DNA of 64,000 nucleotides, taken from the NCBI GenBank assembly GCA_965657335.1, contig CBFHOH010000019.1, forward strand, positions 1 to 64,000. The letters run 5' to 3'. Under the pieces are notes generated by a model. That model saw only the letters and a program-made list of their open reading frames with translations, was not told where the DNA came from and searched no databases. Made by a program: the position numbers and the translations under genes. This stretch comes from UBA4582 sp965657335 (GTDB lineage Bacteria > Pseudomonadota > Gammaproteobacteria > Pseudomonadales > Azotimanducaceae). Numbering within the stretch: the first letter of the stretch is position 1; the number at the start of each line of letters is the position of its first letter. Of the stretch, positions 1-7,628 are shown piece by piece.

Positions 1-34
1 TCAAGCTCGAAAAGGGCAGTCGTACTATCACGTG

Positions 35-403
35 TTACAAGTCATTGATTTTATGCTTTGCTTCTTTTGCTGTTAATGTAGCGCCAGTATGCAGGGCAAC
101 TTTAATAGCGCCCGAGCTAAAGGCTAACTCATTCAAAATTCTTTCTTCAACCTCAGACAGTCCGCCTTCACACATTTCCATGGGGTGCATAACGACCGCT
201 GCTTTTTTTCGTATAAATAGCTTTTTAGGCACTAGGCGTTTTATCGCTTTTGAAAGGCAGTCTTGAGCCGCGCTAAAATTGCCGACTAACAGTCGCTTTG
301 TGGTGAAGTTTTTCTCAGGCAAAAATATTTCACGCGATTCATTATTATCAAGTATTTGGATGATAAATTTGTTCTTAAGCACCTGAATATATAAATTGGT
401 CAT
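35..403 (-). CDS. Cassette-borne hypothetical protein, weakly MreB-like
   Basis: A 122-residue protein with no signal peptide or membrane segment. Residues about 78-104 (EGGLSEVEERILNELAFSSG, then AIKVALHTG) resemble the stretch of MreB/FtsA-type actin-like proteins that runs from VEKRA to AGAREVYL, but the protein is far too short to hold an actin-fold ATPase, and the phosphate-binding loops are absent. The function is unknown. The ATG lies 34 nt after an attC-like palindrome (437-559), which is the usual spacing for the first gene of an integron cassette, and all neighbours to about 4 kb point the same way. The stop is close to the window edge, so the next cassette boundary is not visible. 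I am sure of the ORF and unsure of any homology. Confidence 0.6.
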   Translation of the reverse strand: MTNLYIQVLKNKFIIQILDNNESREIFLPEKNFTTKRLLVGNFSAAQDCLSKAIKRLVPKKLFIRKKAAVVMHPMEMCEGGLSEVEERILNELAFSSGAIKVALHTGATLTAKEAKHKINDL

Positions 404-436
404 GAGCAGTTTCTTGATATTTCATCCCAAACACGG

Positions 437-559
437 GCTAACGACAACTAGACAAATCTGATTTATTTAATGATAGAGATATATTCAATGAGTAACCAAT
501 GTTTAAGGTGAACAGAGGATTTATCAGGATAGTCTTCACCGCCGGGTTGCTCTGTTAGC
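437..559 (-). repeat. attC-like integron recombination site
   Basis: A 123-bp element bounded by GCTAAC at 437-442 and its inverse GTTAGC at 554-559. Read on the minus strand it starts GCTAACAGAGCAACC and ends GTTGTCGTTAGC, so both the outer R boxes and an inner CAAC/GTTG pair are inverted, as in an attC. Its length matches the long attC sites of chromosomal integrons. It starts 8 nt after the stop of the upstream lipoprotein gene and ends 34 nt before the next ATG, the layout expected for cassette joints. The inner half is only weakly palindromic, as is normal for attC. Confidence 0.6.
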
Positions 560-566
560 AGTATGG

Positions 567-1058
567 CTACCTAATCGAAACATTGTTAATTACCATGGAC
601 AGTTCTATGGTCTGGATTGGCGCGGGTTTACCCACAGGTGCGAGGGCTTTATAGGTTTTGTGTCGCCCCGCTGAAGACTCAAGTTGGTATGTTTTACCGT
701 TTATTTCTGGCATCAGGCTTTTCAGGGAAATAGTTTCTTCTTTGACCATATCCCGGCATTTTGGCAAAGGCATTTTGATATCGCCGAGCGCAAGATCGGA
801 AAATTCAAAGGCGCTACCTCGATATTGAGATTCGGTGCCTACCTCTCGAATTGCCCAGAAGTTTCCTCTCTCAGCACACATCGCGTCATAGTACTCCTCA
901 CATTGAACGATCTTACTGACTTTCGTATCTTGGAATCTTAGCGAGATTTCAAAAGCTTGGTCGATCGGCTTTGTCGCTCTCTCGAATTGCATGTCAATAC
1001 ACTCGTACACACCGCAACTTTGTAAGGCGAATACAGACATCAGTAAAAGTTTCTTCAT
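567..1058 (-). CDS. Small lipoprotein of unknown function (integron cassette)
   Basis: A 163-residue protein beginning with a lipoprotein signal: MKKLLLMSVFALQSC, with lipobox LQSC and Cys15 as the predicted lipidated residue. The mature part is soluble, with cysteine residues at about 53, 61 and 101 that could form disulfides in the periplasm, and no domain I recognise. It is followed 8 nt after its stop by an attC-like element, and preceded by a 60-nt spacer after the DUF385-like gene without a visible attC, so the two genes may share one cassette. Secreted or lipidated small proteins are common in cassette arrays. Confidence 0.6.
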   Translation of the reverse strand: MKKLLLMSVFALQSCGVYECIDMQFERATKPIDQAFEISLRFQDTKVSKIVQCEEYYDAMCAERGNFWAIREVGTESQYRGSAFEFSDLALGDIKMPLPKCRDMVKEETISLKSLMPEINGKTYQLESSAGRHKTYKALAPVGKPAPIQTIELSMVINNVSIR

Positions 1059-1118
1059 TGCTCTAGATCTATGTTGCTTCAGTTTTGATGGTTACGGGTA
1101 GGGTAGTGCTGCGAAGGG

Positions 1119-1607
1119 TCAAATTCTCTCATGTAACGTGAATTTTACAATTTTGATGATTTGACTGAAGGCAATGACATCTTTCTCAGAACCATCCATT
1201 TCATATCCTGACAATCTTGCAACACTCTTAATTGAACGCGGGTGTGCTTTTGCATATCTCAACAAAACTTCGGTCGCTTCGTCGGCCGATAGCACGCTTG
1301 CGGAGGCCTCAAATTCTGTATTTTTCAGAGTGACAAGCACGGCCATGTTAACTGAGATATTCTTGAACCACTGGGATTGCTCACCAAAACCTGAAGCTGA
1401 ATAAAGCGCTCCATTTATCTTATCTTGTTCAATTACCTCAATGATTGTTTCATTTAAATTGCCAGATCTTCTGCCCCAATGTTTTAGACGAATAAATCTG
1501 TTGCCAAGAAGAAAGCCAAGCCTTAGGCGGTATAAATACAACGGCGCTCTAAATAACTTTAGCGTAAAGCCTTTTGGGGGCGCGGGTTCGCCTATCTTCC
1601 GTAGCAT
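1119..1607 (-). CDS. Split-barrel nitroreductase/F420-type (DUF385-like) protein
   Basis: A 162-residue protein. The stretch from LKHWGRRSGNLNETIIEV through ALYSASGFGEQSQWFKNI and the following VLVTL matches the deazaflavin-dependent nitroreductase (DUF385) split beta-barrel family: GRRSG, the Y-x-A-S/A strand, and W-x-x-N. The cofactor in this family can be F420, FMN or haem-type; it cannot be told here. I chose ATG 1607 because GGTGA lies 8 nt upstream; a TTG 23 codons earlier would put the N-terminus inside attC-like sequence. It sits in the cassette array. Two other split-barrel relatives occur at 14241-14687 and 18259-18660. Confidence 0.65.
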   Translation of the reverse strand: MLRKIGEPAPPKGFTLKLFRAPLYLYRLRLGFLLGNRFIRLKHWGRRSGNLNETIIEVIEQDKINGALYSASGFGEQSQWFKNISVNMAVLVTLKNTEFEASASVLSADEATEVLLRYAKAHPRSIKSVARLSGYEMDGSEKDVIAFSQIIKIVKFTLHERI

Positions 1608-1933
1608 GTCATTCTTCACCTGTGTAAATTTGGCACCTATTGAAACGGCGAACCAGCCTTGAGCGGCCTGAGTCAATTGTTAGCTTGTGGGGGCATCGTC
1701 TCTTCTTCCTTTGAATATAAACACGATCGTCGTAAAAGTACCTAATATCCAGACTGACGTTCTAAGCATAACGATGGCAAGGATCAGTGGGCTTCCTGAA
1801 GATGCCTTAAATTTATTGTGTCATATTGCTGAGAAAACTGCACAGCACCCAGGAGTATTAAGTACAAGAGTATCGATACCGCGCGATAGAGAATTCAAAA
1901 GGTTTTTCTTACTACAAGTCATGGGCGTCCCGT
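1608..1933. other. Non-coding stretch with a half attC-like sequence
   Basis: No convincing gene. On the minus strand the segment 1686-1638 reads GCTAACAATTGACTCAGGCC, which is like the left (R''-L'') half of a short attC, but the right half does not end in a GTTR box, so a decayed or truncated site is likely. A 105-codon plus-strand ORF crosses this stretch and overlaps the SnoaL-like gene by about 70 nt; its composition does not look like a protein and it has no ribosome binding site. Confidence 0.35.
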
Positions 1934-2293
1934 TCAATGCTCATGAACCAGTTTCCAGCCTGCATCTGTTTGCAAGAGGATTAATGTCTGTCTTCCTGCT
2001 TTAACGAAAGATACTGTCGGATAGTAAGTGGCAATACCAACATTTCCGAAAACATCGCCCTTGAGATCGTTTAGCTCGTACGAGACGTCTGAAAGCGAAC
2101 CGGAGAAAGCTGCCTCAGACGCATTTGTGCTCGCGACGCCCTGACGTTCAAAATTACAGGGTCCAAACTTGCTGAATTTCTCGCTAACAGGGTGAATATC
2201 TTGGAGACCTTGGATATTTGAGGTCTCGATGTCAGCTTTTATGCCAAATACCGCTTCAGGTATCTGACGTTGGGCTTTTTGATCCGCTGTCAA
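1934..2293 (-). CDS. SnoaL/ketosteroid-isomerase-like (NTF2-fold) protein
   Basis: About 119 residues ending in a typical SnoaL/DUF4440 closing strand (LLQTDAGWKLVHEH). The pattern of an N-terminal helix, a central beta hairpin and the W-K-L-V-H-E-H ending fits the NTF2-like fold, whose members bind or isomerise small molecules. The start is uncertain: no ATG is available and the listed TTG has no clear Shine-Dalgarno. The frame remains open upstream for about 16 codons with a hydrophobic, Cys-containing sequence, so the true N-terminus may have been lost by a frameshift or cassette rearrangement. It is part of the cassette array. Confidence 0.5.
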   Translation of the reverse strand: MTADQKAQRQIPEAVFGIKADIETSNIQGLQDIHPVSEKFSKFGPCNFERQGVASTNASEAAFSGSLSDVSYELNDLKGDVFGNVGIATYYPTVSFVKAGRQTLILLQTDAGWKLVHEH

Positions 2294-2411
2294 TTTTGCG
2301 ATTTCTGATGTTTCCGCAAAGCCGGTAACGTCGAGAATACAGTTGGCAGCACAAATTCTGATTCACATCTTGTGTTGAGTTGTTGAGTGCGAGCCCGCAA
2401 AGTGAGCGTCT

Positions 2412-2966
2412 TCAACTTGAAGTGTTGCGTCTCTCCAAGCATACAAAACCATCGCGTTCTTGCGCTCCTAAGCTTGGGCTAAATCCCGCTCTCTCGAGGA
2501 CGCGACTGGATTTCAAGTTTTCAGGCCGCACATACGCAGTGAATCTCACGAAACCAGTTTCAAGCGCAGAATTTACCATGGCTAAGACTGCGTTCGTCAC
2601 ATTGCCGGGATGATTGGCGTCTGCCCAGTAGCCTATTTCTGCATTATCTAGCTCAGCCGACTTGATATCGATTGCGCCAACAATCCCGAATTGATCATGA
2701 ATAATAAAAAAGACGAAATGCGTACCCAGCCTCCATCCGGCTGAGGCCCACGCCAAAAACTCAACTGCGTCGGACACCGTGTAAGGCGCGCTTTTAAGAC
2801 GTTCTTGAAATAAATTATGGTACACAGTTGTTTGATTGCATATCGCGGTTATACGCGCTGACGCGGCTGGACTTATCTCCATGCAGTCAGCTCGCACTAA
2901 AACCAATTCCCTCTCAGTGAAGTGATTTTTGAAATAGACCTTCTCTGGAAACAATATGTCGTTCAT
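2412..2966 (-). CDS. GNAT N-acetyltransferase (RimJ/RimL type), cassette gene
   Basis: A 184-residue protein with the RimJ/RimL acetyltransferase layout: an N-terminal LVLVRADCMEISP strand, a central FIIHDQFGIVGAIDI strand pair, then NAEIGYWADANHPG (the acetyl-CoA pyrophosphate-loop region, with G-N-V-T in place of the usual G-x-G), and the closing VRPENLKSSRVLERAGF motif that is diagnostic of the family. The substrate is unknown; relatives acetylate ribosomal protein N-termini, antibiotics or polyamines. The ATG lies 13 nt after an attC-like site (2979-3075). GNAT genes are among the commonest integron cassette cargo. Confidence 0.75.
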   Translation of the reverse strand: MNDILFPEKVYFKNHFTERELVLVRADCMEISPAASARITAICNQTTVYHNLFQERLKSAPYTVSDAVEFLAWASAGWRLGTHFVFFIIHDQFGIVGAIDIKSAELDNAEIGYWADANHPGNVTNAVLAMVNSALETGFVRFTAYVRPENLKSSRVLERAGFSPSLGAQERDGFVCLERRNTSS

Positions 2967-2978
2967 ATCGCGTCAGAG

Positions 2979-3075
2979 CCATAACGCTGACGTTCGGGTT
3001 CGCTGGGTTCGCTAGGTTCATCGTCGACAACATCGCATCCAAGGCACAATAAAACCTTTTTGTTAGTTGTTAGTC
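2979..3075 (-). repeat. attC-like integron recombination site
   Basis: A 97-bp element upstream of the GNAT gene. On the minus strand it begins GACTAACAACTAAC and ends CGTCAGCGTTATGG. The ends are imperfect inverted copies (TAAC-N-CTAAC against TAACGCTGAC), and the GCGTTATGG end is like the R' box of many chromosomal integron sites. The middle holds three short GGTTCGCT-type direct repeats. It is directly followed by the cassette start codon. Confidence 0.55.
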
Positions 3076-3314
3076 TGTGCACAACCCTGAGATCTCCTGT
3101 TTATTTATTTTGAGTCACTACGCCTGGCGAGACTACATATTGGTTGCAACGATGCTTGAGCTACTTTTGGTAAGTCACAGCTACCAAAATTTATTAACCA
3201 TGGGCAATACCATGCTATCAGGCGGGGCACCGAGAGTCATGGGCACATCTTTTAGGAGTGATGTCACTTTTCTGCGTCAGCTTCCGCCCGACAAAATTTC
3301 AGACTTGCGACTGT

Positions 3315-3476
3315 TTATGATCTGGCAATTTCTTTTCTGAAAAAAGTCCCGTCCAAAGAGTCAAGAACGAAGAACTTTTGGCATTCGCTGCAATGGCAGG
3401 TTAGCTGCGCTACAGGAGGGGCGGATAGATGCAGTTCGAGTCCGCCACACTGGCAGCGTGCGTTTGTTGACATCAT
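3315..3476 (-). pseudogene. Truncated GFA-family (glutathione-dependent formaldehyde-activating) protein
   Basis: The first 31 residues (MMSTNARCQCGGLELHLSA, then CHCSECQ) are a clear GFA/CENP-V zinc-binding start, with CxCG and CHCxxCQ metal motifs. A normal GFA protein runs for 120-150 residues and has a further FCxxCG motif; here the frame ends at residue 53 with RKEIARS and no continuation is visible in the other frames. I therefore read it as a truncated remnant rather than a working enzyme. It starts 33 nt after the DUF1772-like gene, probably co-transcribed, inside the cassette array. Confidence 0.55.
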
Positions 3477-3508
3477 TTTTTGTGTCTCGCCAGGCATGCA
3501 TGATGATT

Positions 3509-4003
3509 TTATTGCCTCAAGGCCAGCATGATTAGCAGAAAAGACACGCAACACGCGATAGCAGTTCTAATTTCGTTGGACCTATTCCACCGGGTTTCAA
3601 ACGCTGTGCGTGCAGCGTGGAGTTCCTGTTCAGACATCGTATCAATATCATACTTTTGCAGTTGACTATTTAGAGGCAAATGAATGGCCACTGTAGTGAC
3701 CTGAACACCGAGAAGATATCCTGCTGTTGCCAATATCAGCAGGCCGAAGTCAACGCCCTGAAGTGTTGTAAAGCCACTAATGGCGCAAACGACGATAGAT
3801 ACTGCTGACCCAACCCAAACCAGTAAGAATACCGGGTCATTATTCTGGATAACGCGGTCCGTGATTTGGAAAGTCTTGATGAACAGTTTGTCATTTAGTT
3901 TCTTGATACCGGGCATGACGACTATTGCATAAGCGAAAAGAAGCCCTGCAACTAGCGAGCATAGTAGGGCTGAGAAGATTAACGATATTTCAAAAGTACT
4001 CAT
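3509..4003 (-). CDS. DUF1772-like integral membrane protein
   Basis: A 164-residue membrane protein with four predicted helices (about residues 7-30, 60-79, 84-105 and 147-163). The features A-x-V-V-M-P-G near the end of helix 1, N-x-P at the start of helix 2, the LPLNxQL segment, and the late TRWNRSNEIRT before the last helix fit the DUF1772 (anthrone-oxygenase-like) family. Biochemical role unknown. ATG 4003 is preferred over the TTG one codon earlier. The truncated GFA gene follows closely downstream. It is the last recognisable gene of the cassette region. Confidence 0.65.
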   Translation of the reverse strand: MSTFEISLIFSALLCSLVAGLLFAYAIVVMPGIKKLNDKLFIKTFQITDRVIQNNDPVFLLVWVGSAVSIVVCAISGFTTLQGVDFGLLILATAGYLLGVQVTTVAIHLPLNSQLQKYDIDTMSEQELHAARTAFETRWNRSNEIRTAIACCVSFLLIMLALRQ

Positions 4004-4006
4004 CAA

Positions 4007-4602
4007 TTCGAACTTCAGGTTTGCAGCCTAGTACCTAAATAAGTGCCGGCTAAAAGATTGTGCGCCTGATTTGTTTCACGACTTCATCCATCCGCAATGC
4101 GTAGTTGGACGGTTTCATGTGGTTGACCAAATACTCAGACAATATTTACCAATCCGAAAACGTTATCACAGGAGAATAATCATGAATGTGCTCGTGTTGT
4201 AAACGCTGTTTAGCAATTAACCAACGCGATAGCTAACGGAATACTATCGTGCACTGCTAGTTGTCAGGGGCCCGGTCCCTGCAAGCGCAACTTAGAAGGA
4301 AGTAAGCCTGATTGGCCACGTAAAGTTTCAAAACTTCCACCGCTATTGTTCGCGTTCGTCGTTTCAATGCATCGCATTTACATGCTGTTGAATGAGCGAA
4401 CCCGAGTGGCATCGCACACCGGAACGAAAGCCGGACCATTGGTTCTAAGCGATGTTTTTTTATCGCGTCACAGTGTCTCGTGTGGGCTGAGCTAATTAGC
4501 GTGTTGTGACGAGGCGTTAGAAGGTGAATTGCTCGTGCAAAAAAAATCTGCCAGATGTTCGCACACGTGGCAGATTTTCTAATGACAGAATGTTGGCGAT
4601 AT
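4007..4602. other. Gene-free junction between cassette array and pnt operon
   Basis: No convincing gene. Three things are seen. First, a strong Shine-Dalgarno AGGAG (4170-4174) with ATG at 4182 opens a plus-strand frame that stops after six codons (MNVLVL), like the severed head of a gene. Second, 4441-4520 is an imperfect palindrome, starting TTCTAAGCG and ending CGTTAGAA, with an inner CGTCACA/TGTGACG pair; this could be a last, degenerate attC. Third, 4539-4578 is the pnt terminator. A 60-codon minus ORF at 4257-4439 has no support. Confidence 0.4.
4539..4578 (-). terminator. Rho-independent terminator of the pnt operon
   Basis: An 11-bp perfect stem, AAAATCTGCCA (4543-4553) against TGGCAGATTTT (4568-4578), with a 14-nt loop. 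On the minus strand it ends in eight T residues. It lies 25 nt after the pntB stop. Confidence 0.85.
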
Positions 4603-6066
4603 TTAGCCGAACTCGGTGATCACGCCTGATATAGATTCCTTTGCGTCACCAAATAACATTCTTGTGTTTTCGCCGAAGAAAAGCGGATTATCGACACCGG
4701 AGAAGCCGGAGGCCATCGACCGTTTGAGCACAAACACGGTACGGGCCTTATCAACATTAATGATCGGCATGCCGAAGATTGGACTGTCTTCATCTTCACG
4801 CGCACTCGGGTTAACTACGTCGTTTGCGCCGATGATAATGGCGACGTCTACATTTTCGATTCTTGGATTGATGTCATCCATCTCGACAAGCTGCTCATAA
4901 GGGACATCAGCTTCGGCTAGTAAGACGTTCATGTGACCAGGCATCCGACCGGCGACCGGGTGGATGGCATAACTGACCTCAGCACCGTTGGCTTCCAATA
5001 TCTCGCCGAGTTCTTTTACGACGTGTTGCGCTTGTGCNNNNNNNNNNNNNNNNNNNNNNNNNNNNNNNNNNNNNNNNNNNNNNNNNNNNNNNNNNNNNNN
5101 NNNNNNNNNNNNNNNNNNNNNNNNNNNNNNNNNNNNAACCGCCATGCCGTAACCCGGTACGAAACAAACATTACCTGCAGCTTCGAGAATATAGTAAGCA
5201 TCTTCAACGCTGATAGGCTTAACTTCACCCTCGATAGCCTTGCCTTGTTTGATGGCACCAAACCCGGAGAACAGCACGTTAGCCAGTGATCGGTTCATCG
5301 CCTTACACATAATGTTAGTCAGGATTATACCGCTGGCGCCAACCAGAGAACCCGCAACGATCAGTATGTTGTTATTGATCGCGAATCCAGCAGCACACGC
5401 GGCAATGCCGGAGTAGCTGTTTAACAGCGAGATGACAACTGGCATGTCTGCGCCACCAATCGGAATCACGGCCATAATGCCAAGTAACAGAGATAACCCC
5501 AGTACCGCATAAAACCAAGTTGAATCTGGTGACGGGTCGTTAACCAGCATCGCACCGGAACCGATCAGGCCGATAAGTATCAGGCTGTTCACAATACGTT
5601 GACCGGAGAAGACGATGGCGGCACTGCTGATGCGTTCACTCAACTTGCCGTAGGCCAAAAGACTACCGGTCAGCGTAAGACCACCGATAAGAATCGCGAG
5701 AATCACGGTGACCGCAGTAAAGGTTGAGACTTCATCATTGTAGAGTGTTGCCCAACCAACAAGCAGACTAGCGCCACCGCCGGAGCCGTTAAACAAGGCG
5801 ACCATTTCTGGCATTGAGGTCATTTCAACCAGTCTTGCCGCCAGTGCTCCGATAATAGAGCCAATCAGCACGCCGACAATGATCATTTCAAAAGAAACAA
5901 TTTGGTGCGCAGTCAAACCGGCAATCACAGCGATCAACATACCGATTGAAGAAAGGAAGTTACCTTTCCTGGCAGTGGCGGGTGAACCGAGCATTTTCAG
6001 ACCAAAAATAAAGAGCGCGGCAGAAACGATGTAAGAGAAGTTAGCGATGAGTTCAATGGTAGTCAT
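4603..6066 (-). CDS. pntB: NAD(P) transhydrogenase subunit beta
   Basis: Inner-membrane subunit that carries the NADP(H)-binding domain III and part of the proton channel of the proton-translocating transhydrogenase, which reduces NADP with NADH at the cost of the proton gradient. The N-terminal two thirds hold about nine membrane helices; the C-terminal domain shows PGYGMAV, the HPVAGRMPGHMNVLLAE loop, IIGANDVVNPSA and KRSMASGFSGVDNPLFF, all typical of PntB. A run of 99 N (5038-5136) sits between PGYGMAV and AQAQHVVKEL. In the family these two stretches are contiguous, so the N-run appears to add 33 spurious codons; without it the length is about 454, close to the usual 460. The start overlaps the end of pntAB by 4 nt. 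Confidence 0.95.
   Translation of the reverse strand: MTTIELIANFSYIVSAALFIFGLKMLGSPATARKGNFLSSIGMLIAVIAGLTAHQIVSFEMIIVGVLIGSIIGALAARLVEMTSMPEMVALFNGSGGGASLLVGWATLYNDEVSTFTAVTVILAILIGGLTLTGSLLAYGKLSERISSAAIVFSGQRIVNSLILIGLIGSGAMLVNDPSPDSTWFYAVLGLSLLLGIMAVIPIGGADMPVVISLLNSYSGIAACAAGFAINNNILIVAGSLVGASGIILTNIMCKAMNRSLANVLFSGFGAIKQGKAIEGEVKPISVEDAYYILEAAGNVCFVPGYGMAVXXXXXXXXXXXXXXXXXXXXXXXXXXXXXXXXXAQAQHVVKELGEILEANGAEVSYAIHPVAGRMPGHMNVLLAEADVPYEQLVEMDDINPRIENVDVAIIIGANDVVNPSAREDEDSPIFGMPIINVDKARTVFVLKRSMASGFSGVDNPLFFGENTRMLFGDAKESISGVITEFG
5038..5136. other. Assembly gap, 99 N, inside pntB
   Basis: Ninety-nine undetermined bases. The flanking codons join in frame to give a normal PntB sequence (GMAV then AQAQ), so little or no real sequence seems to be missing. 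Confidence 0.9.
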
Positions 6067-6368
6067 TTTTTGCCCTCACTTTTACTTTTGAACATGGCGA
6101 GCATACGGTCGGTGACCAAGTAGCCGCCTACCACGTTGATAGTTGCAAAGGCGACCGCGGCAGTGCCCAAGTAGGTTGCCATCTCGCCGCCAACCGCATG
6201 GGCTGCACCAGCTGATAGAAACGCACCGGCAAGCGTAATGCCGGAAATAGCGTTCGCGCCAGACATCAAGGGTGTGTGTAAGGTCGCTGGTACCTTGGAA
6301 ATCAGTTCAAAGCCGAGAAAAATCGACAGAACCAGAATAAAGGTTAGAAATACAACTTCTAATTCCAT
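6063..6368 (-). CDS. pntAB: NAD(P) transhydrogenase subunit alpha part 2
   Basis: A 101-residue membrane protein equal to the C-terminal, membrane-spanning part of PntA in organisms where the alpha subunit is split. Three or four helices are visible (about residues 4-22, 37-58 and 66-90). The GANAISGITLAGA stretch is the conserved helix-helix hairpin that lines the proton channel. It lies between pntAA (7-nt gap) and pntB (4-nt overlap), so the three polypeptides are made from one transcript. Size and position are those of the alphaproteobacterial/marine gammaproteobacterial split type. Confidence 0.93.
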   Translation of the reverse strand: MELEVVFLTFILVLSIFLGFELISKVPATLHTPLMSGANAISGITLAGAFLSAGAAHAVGGEMATYLGTAAVAFATINVVGGYLVTDRMLAMFKSKSEGKK

Positions 6369-6375
6369 TGTGTTG

Positions 6376-7521
6376 TTAGCCTCCTGCCTGGCTTCTGATG
6401 TTTTTGATTGCTTCGTTTACCACGGCACCGTCATGAGTGATCAAGCACCCTTGAATGATGTCGTCCTCAAGATTGAGATCGAAGTGTTTGTCTTCTTCTT
6501 GCCAATATTCATTGATGAGATTAAACAAGTTGGAAGAGTACATTTGGCTGGCGTCTCGGGGTACTTCTGATGGCAAGTTTGAGTTGCCAATAATTGAAAC
6601 GCCGTTGATGTCGGTGACTTGGTCAGGCACTGAACCCTCGACATTGCCACCGGAGTCGACGGCCATATCTACAATGATACCACCAGGCTTCATGGCTTCG
6701 ACCATGTCGCGGGTGATGATTCGCGGCGCGGGACGGCCGAAAAGTTGTGCCGTTGTGATGACAATGTCAGATTGACTGATGATGTCTTTCATCCCGAGGC
6801 GTTGCATCTCTAACTGCTCTGCGGTGAGTTCTTTTGCATAACCACCATCAGTTTGTCCCGTTTCGCCCAGATCAATGTGCACAAACTTGGCACCCACCGA
6901 CTGAACCTGTTCCGCAACAACGGGTCGTGTATCAAAGGCTTCAACCTTGGCGCCGAGACGCTTGGCGGTTGCGATTGCCTGCAGACCGGCGACACCAGCA
7001 CCAATCACAAATACCCGTGAAGGACTCAGTGTGCCTGCCGGGGTCATCATCATGGGCAAAATTCTGTCCAGTTGTTTCGCCGCCAGCATCACCATGACAT
7101 AACCGGCTAGGTTTGCCTGTGAACTCAGCGCATCCATCTTTTGCGCACGCGTGGTTCTGGGAATCATTTCCATGCTGATTGCGCTGACACCTTTGGCGGC
7201 CATCGCATCGACAAGTTCATGCTCGTTGTATGGATCAAGGTAGCTGATGTGAATACAGCCTTGCTTCAGCCCGTCGATATCTTCGAGGGTCGGTTTGCGA
7301 ACCCTCAAAACGATATCGCCTGCGGCCATGAGGGCTGCCCGGTCTTCTACAATCGTAGCGCCGGCTTCTTCGTACTGGTTATCTTGAAATCCAGCAAGGT
7401 CACCGAGACCTTTTTCAACCTGAATTTCAAACCCAGCTTTTGTGAGCTTTTTAACGGAATCCGGAATCAGCGCAACTCGTTTTTCGAGTCCATGCGTCTC
7501 CGAAGGAACAGCTATTTGCAT
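6376..7521 (-). CDS. pntAA: NAD(P) transhydrogenase subunit alpha part 1
   Basis: Soluble NAD(H)-binding subunit (381 residues) of the split transhydrogenase, related to alanine dehydrogenase. Visible are the N-terminal VPSETHGLEKRVALIPDSVKK, the Rossmann loop GAGVAGLQAIATAKRLGA followed by the acidic residue of VEAFDTRP, the RQD-like mobile segment, and the GGNVEGSVPDQ loop. It lacks membrane helices, which are provided by PntAB. ATG 7521 is chosen over a GTG four codons earlier, because family members begin with the MQIAVPSE-like strand and GGGG precedes it. It is first in the operon; a TATAAT box lies about 90 nt upstream. Confidence 0.94.
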   Translation of the reverse strand: MQIAVPSETHGLEKRVALIPDSVKKLTKAGFEIQVEKGLGDLAGFQDNQYEEAGATIVEDRAALMAAGDIVLRVRKPTLEDIDGLKQGCIHISYLDPYNEHELVDAMAAKGVSAISMEMIPRTTRAQKMDALSSQANLAGYVMVMLAAKQLDRILPMMMTPAGTLSPSRVFVIGAGVAGLQAIATAKRLGAKVEAFDTRPVVAEQVQSVGAKFVHIDLGETGQTDGGYAKELTAEQLEMQRLGMKDIISQSDIVITTAQLFGRPAPRIITRDMVEAMKPGGIIVDMAVDSGGNVEGSVPDQVTDINGVSIIGNSNLPSEVPRDASQMYSSNLFNLINEYWQEEDKHFDLNLEDDIIQGCLITHDGAVVNEAIKNIRSQAGG

Positions 7522-7607
7522 AAACGACCCCACTTTGGTGTTTTAGTCTGTTGTGTATGTCGCGGCGCAACATATCATGATAAGCCGAAACTATCTAATT
7601 TCATTTA

Positions 7608-7613
7608 ATTATA
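7608..7613 (-). promoter_or_regulatory. Candidate -10 box for the pnt operon
   Basis: A perfect TATAAT on the minus strand about 90 nt before pntAA, in an AT-rich stretch behind a run of seven A. The -35 region is poor (CAGCAT at 17-nt spacing), so this is only a candidate. Confidence 0.35.
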
Positions 7614-7628
7614 AGAACTGAACTTTTT

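Noticed and set aside
1687..2004. 105-codon plus-strand ORF in the cassette region
   Set aside because: No ribosome binding site, protein-unlike composition, and it runs antisense into the SnoaL-like gene.
3077..3340. 87-codon plus-strand ORF next to the truncated GFA gene
   Set aside because: No homology, poor start, and opposite to all cassette genes; more likely non-coding.
4257..4439. 60-codon minus-strand ORF before pntB
   Set aside because: Basic, Cys-rich random-looking translation with no start signal or family.
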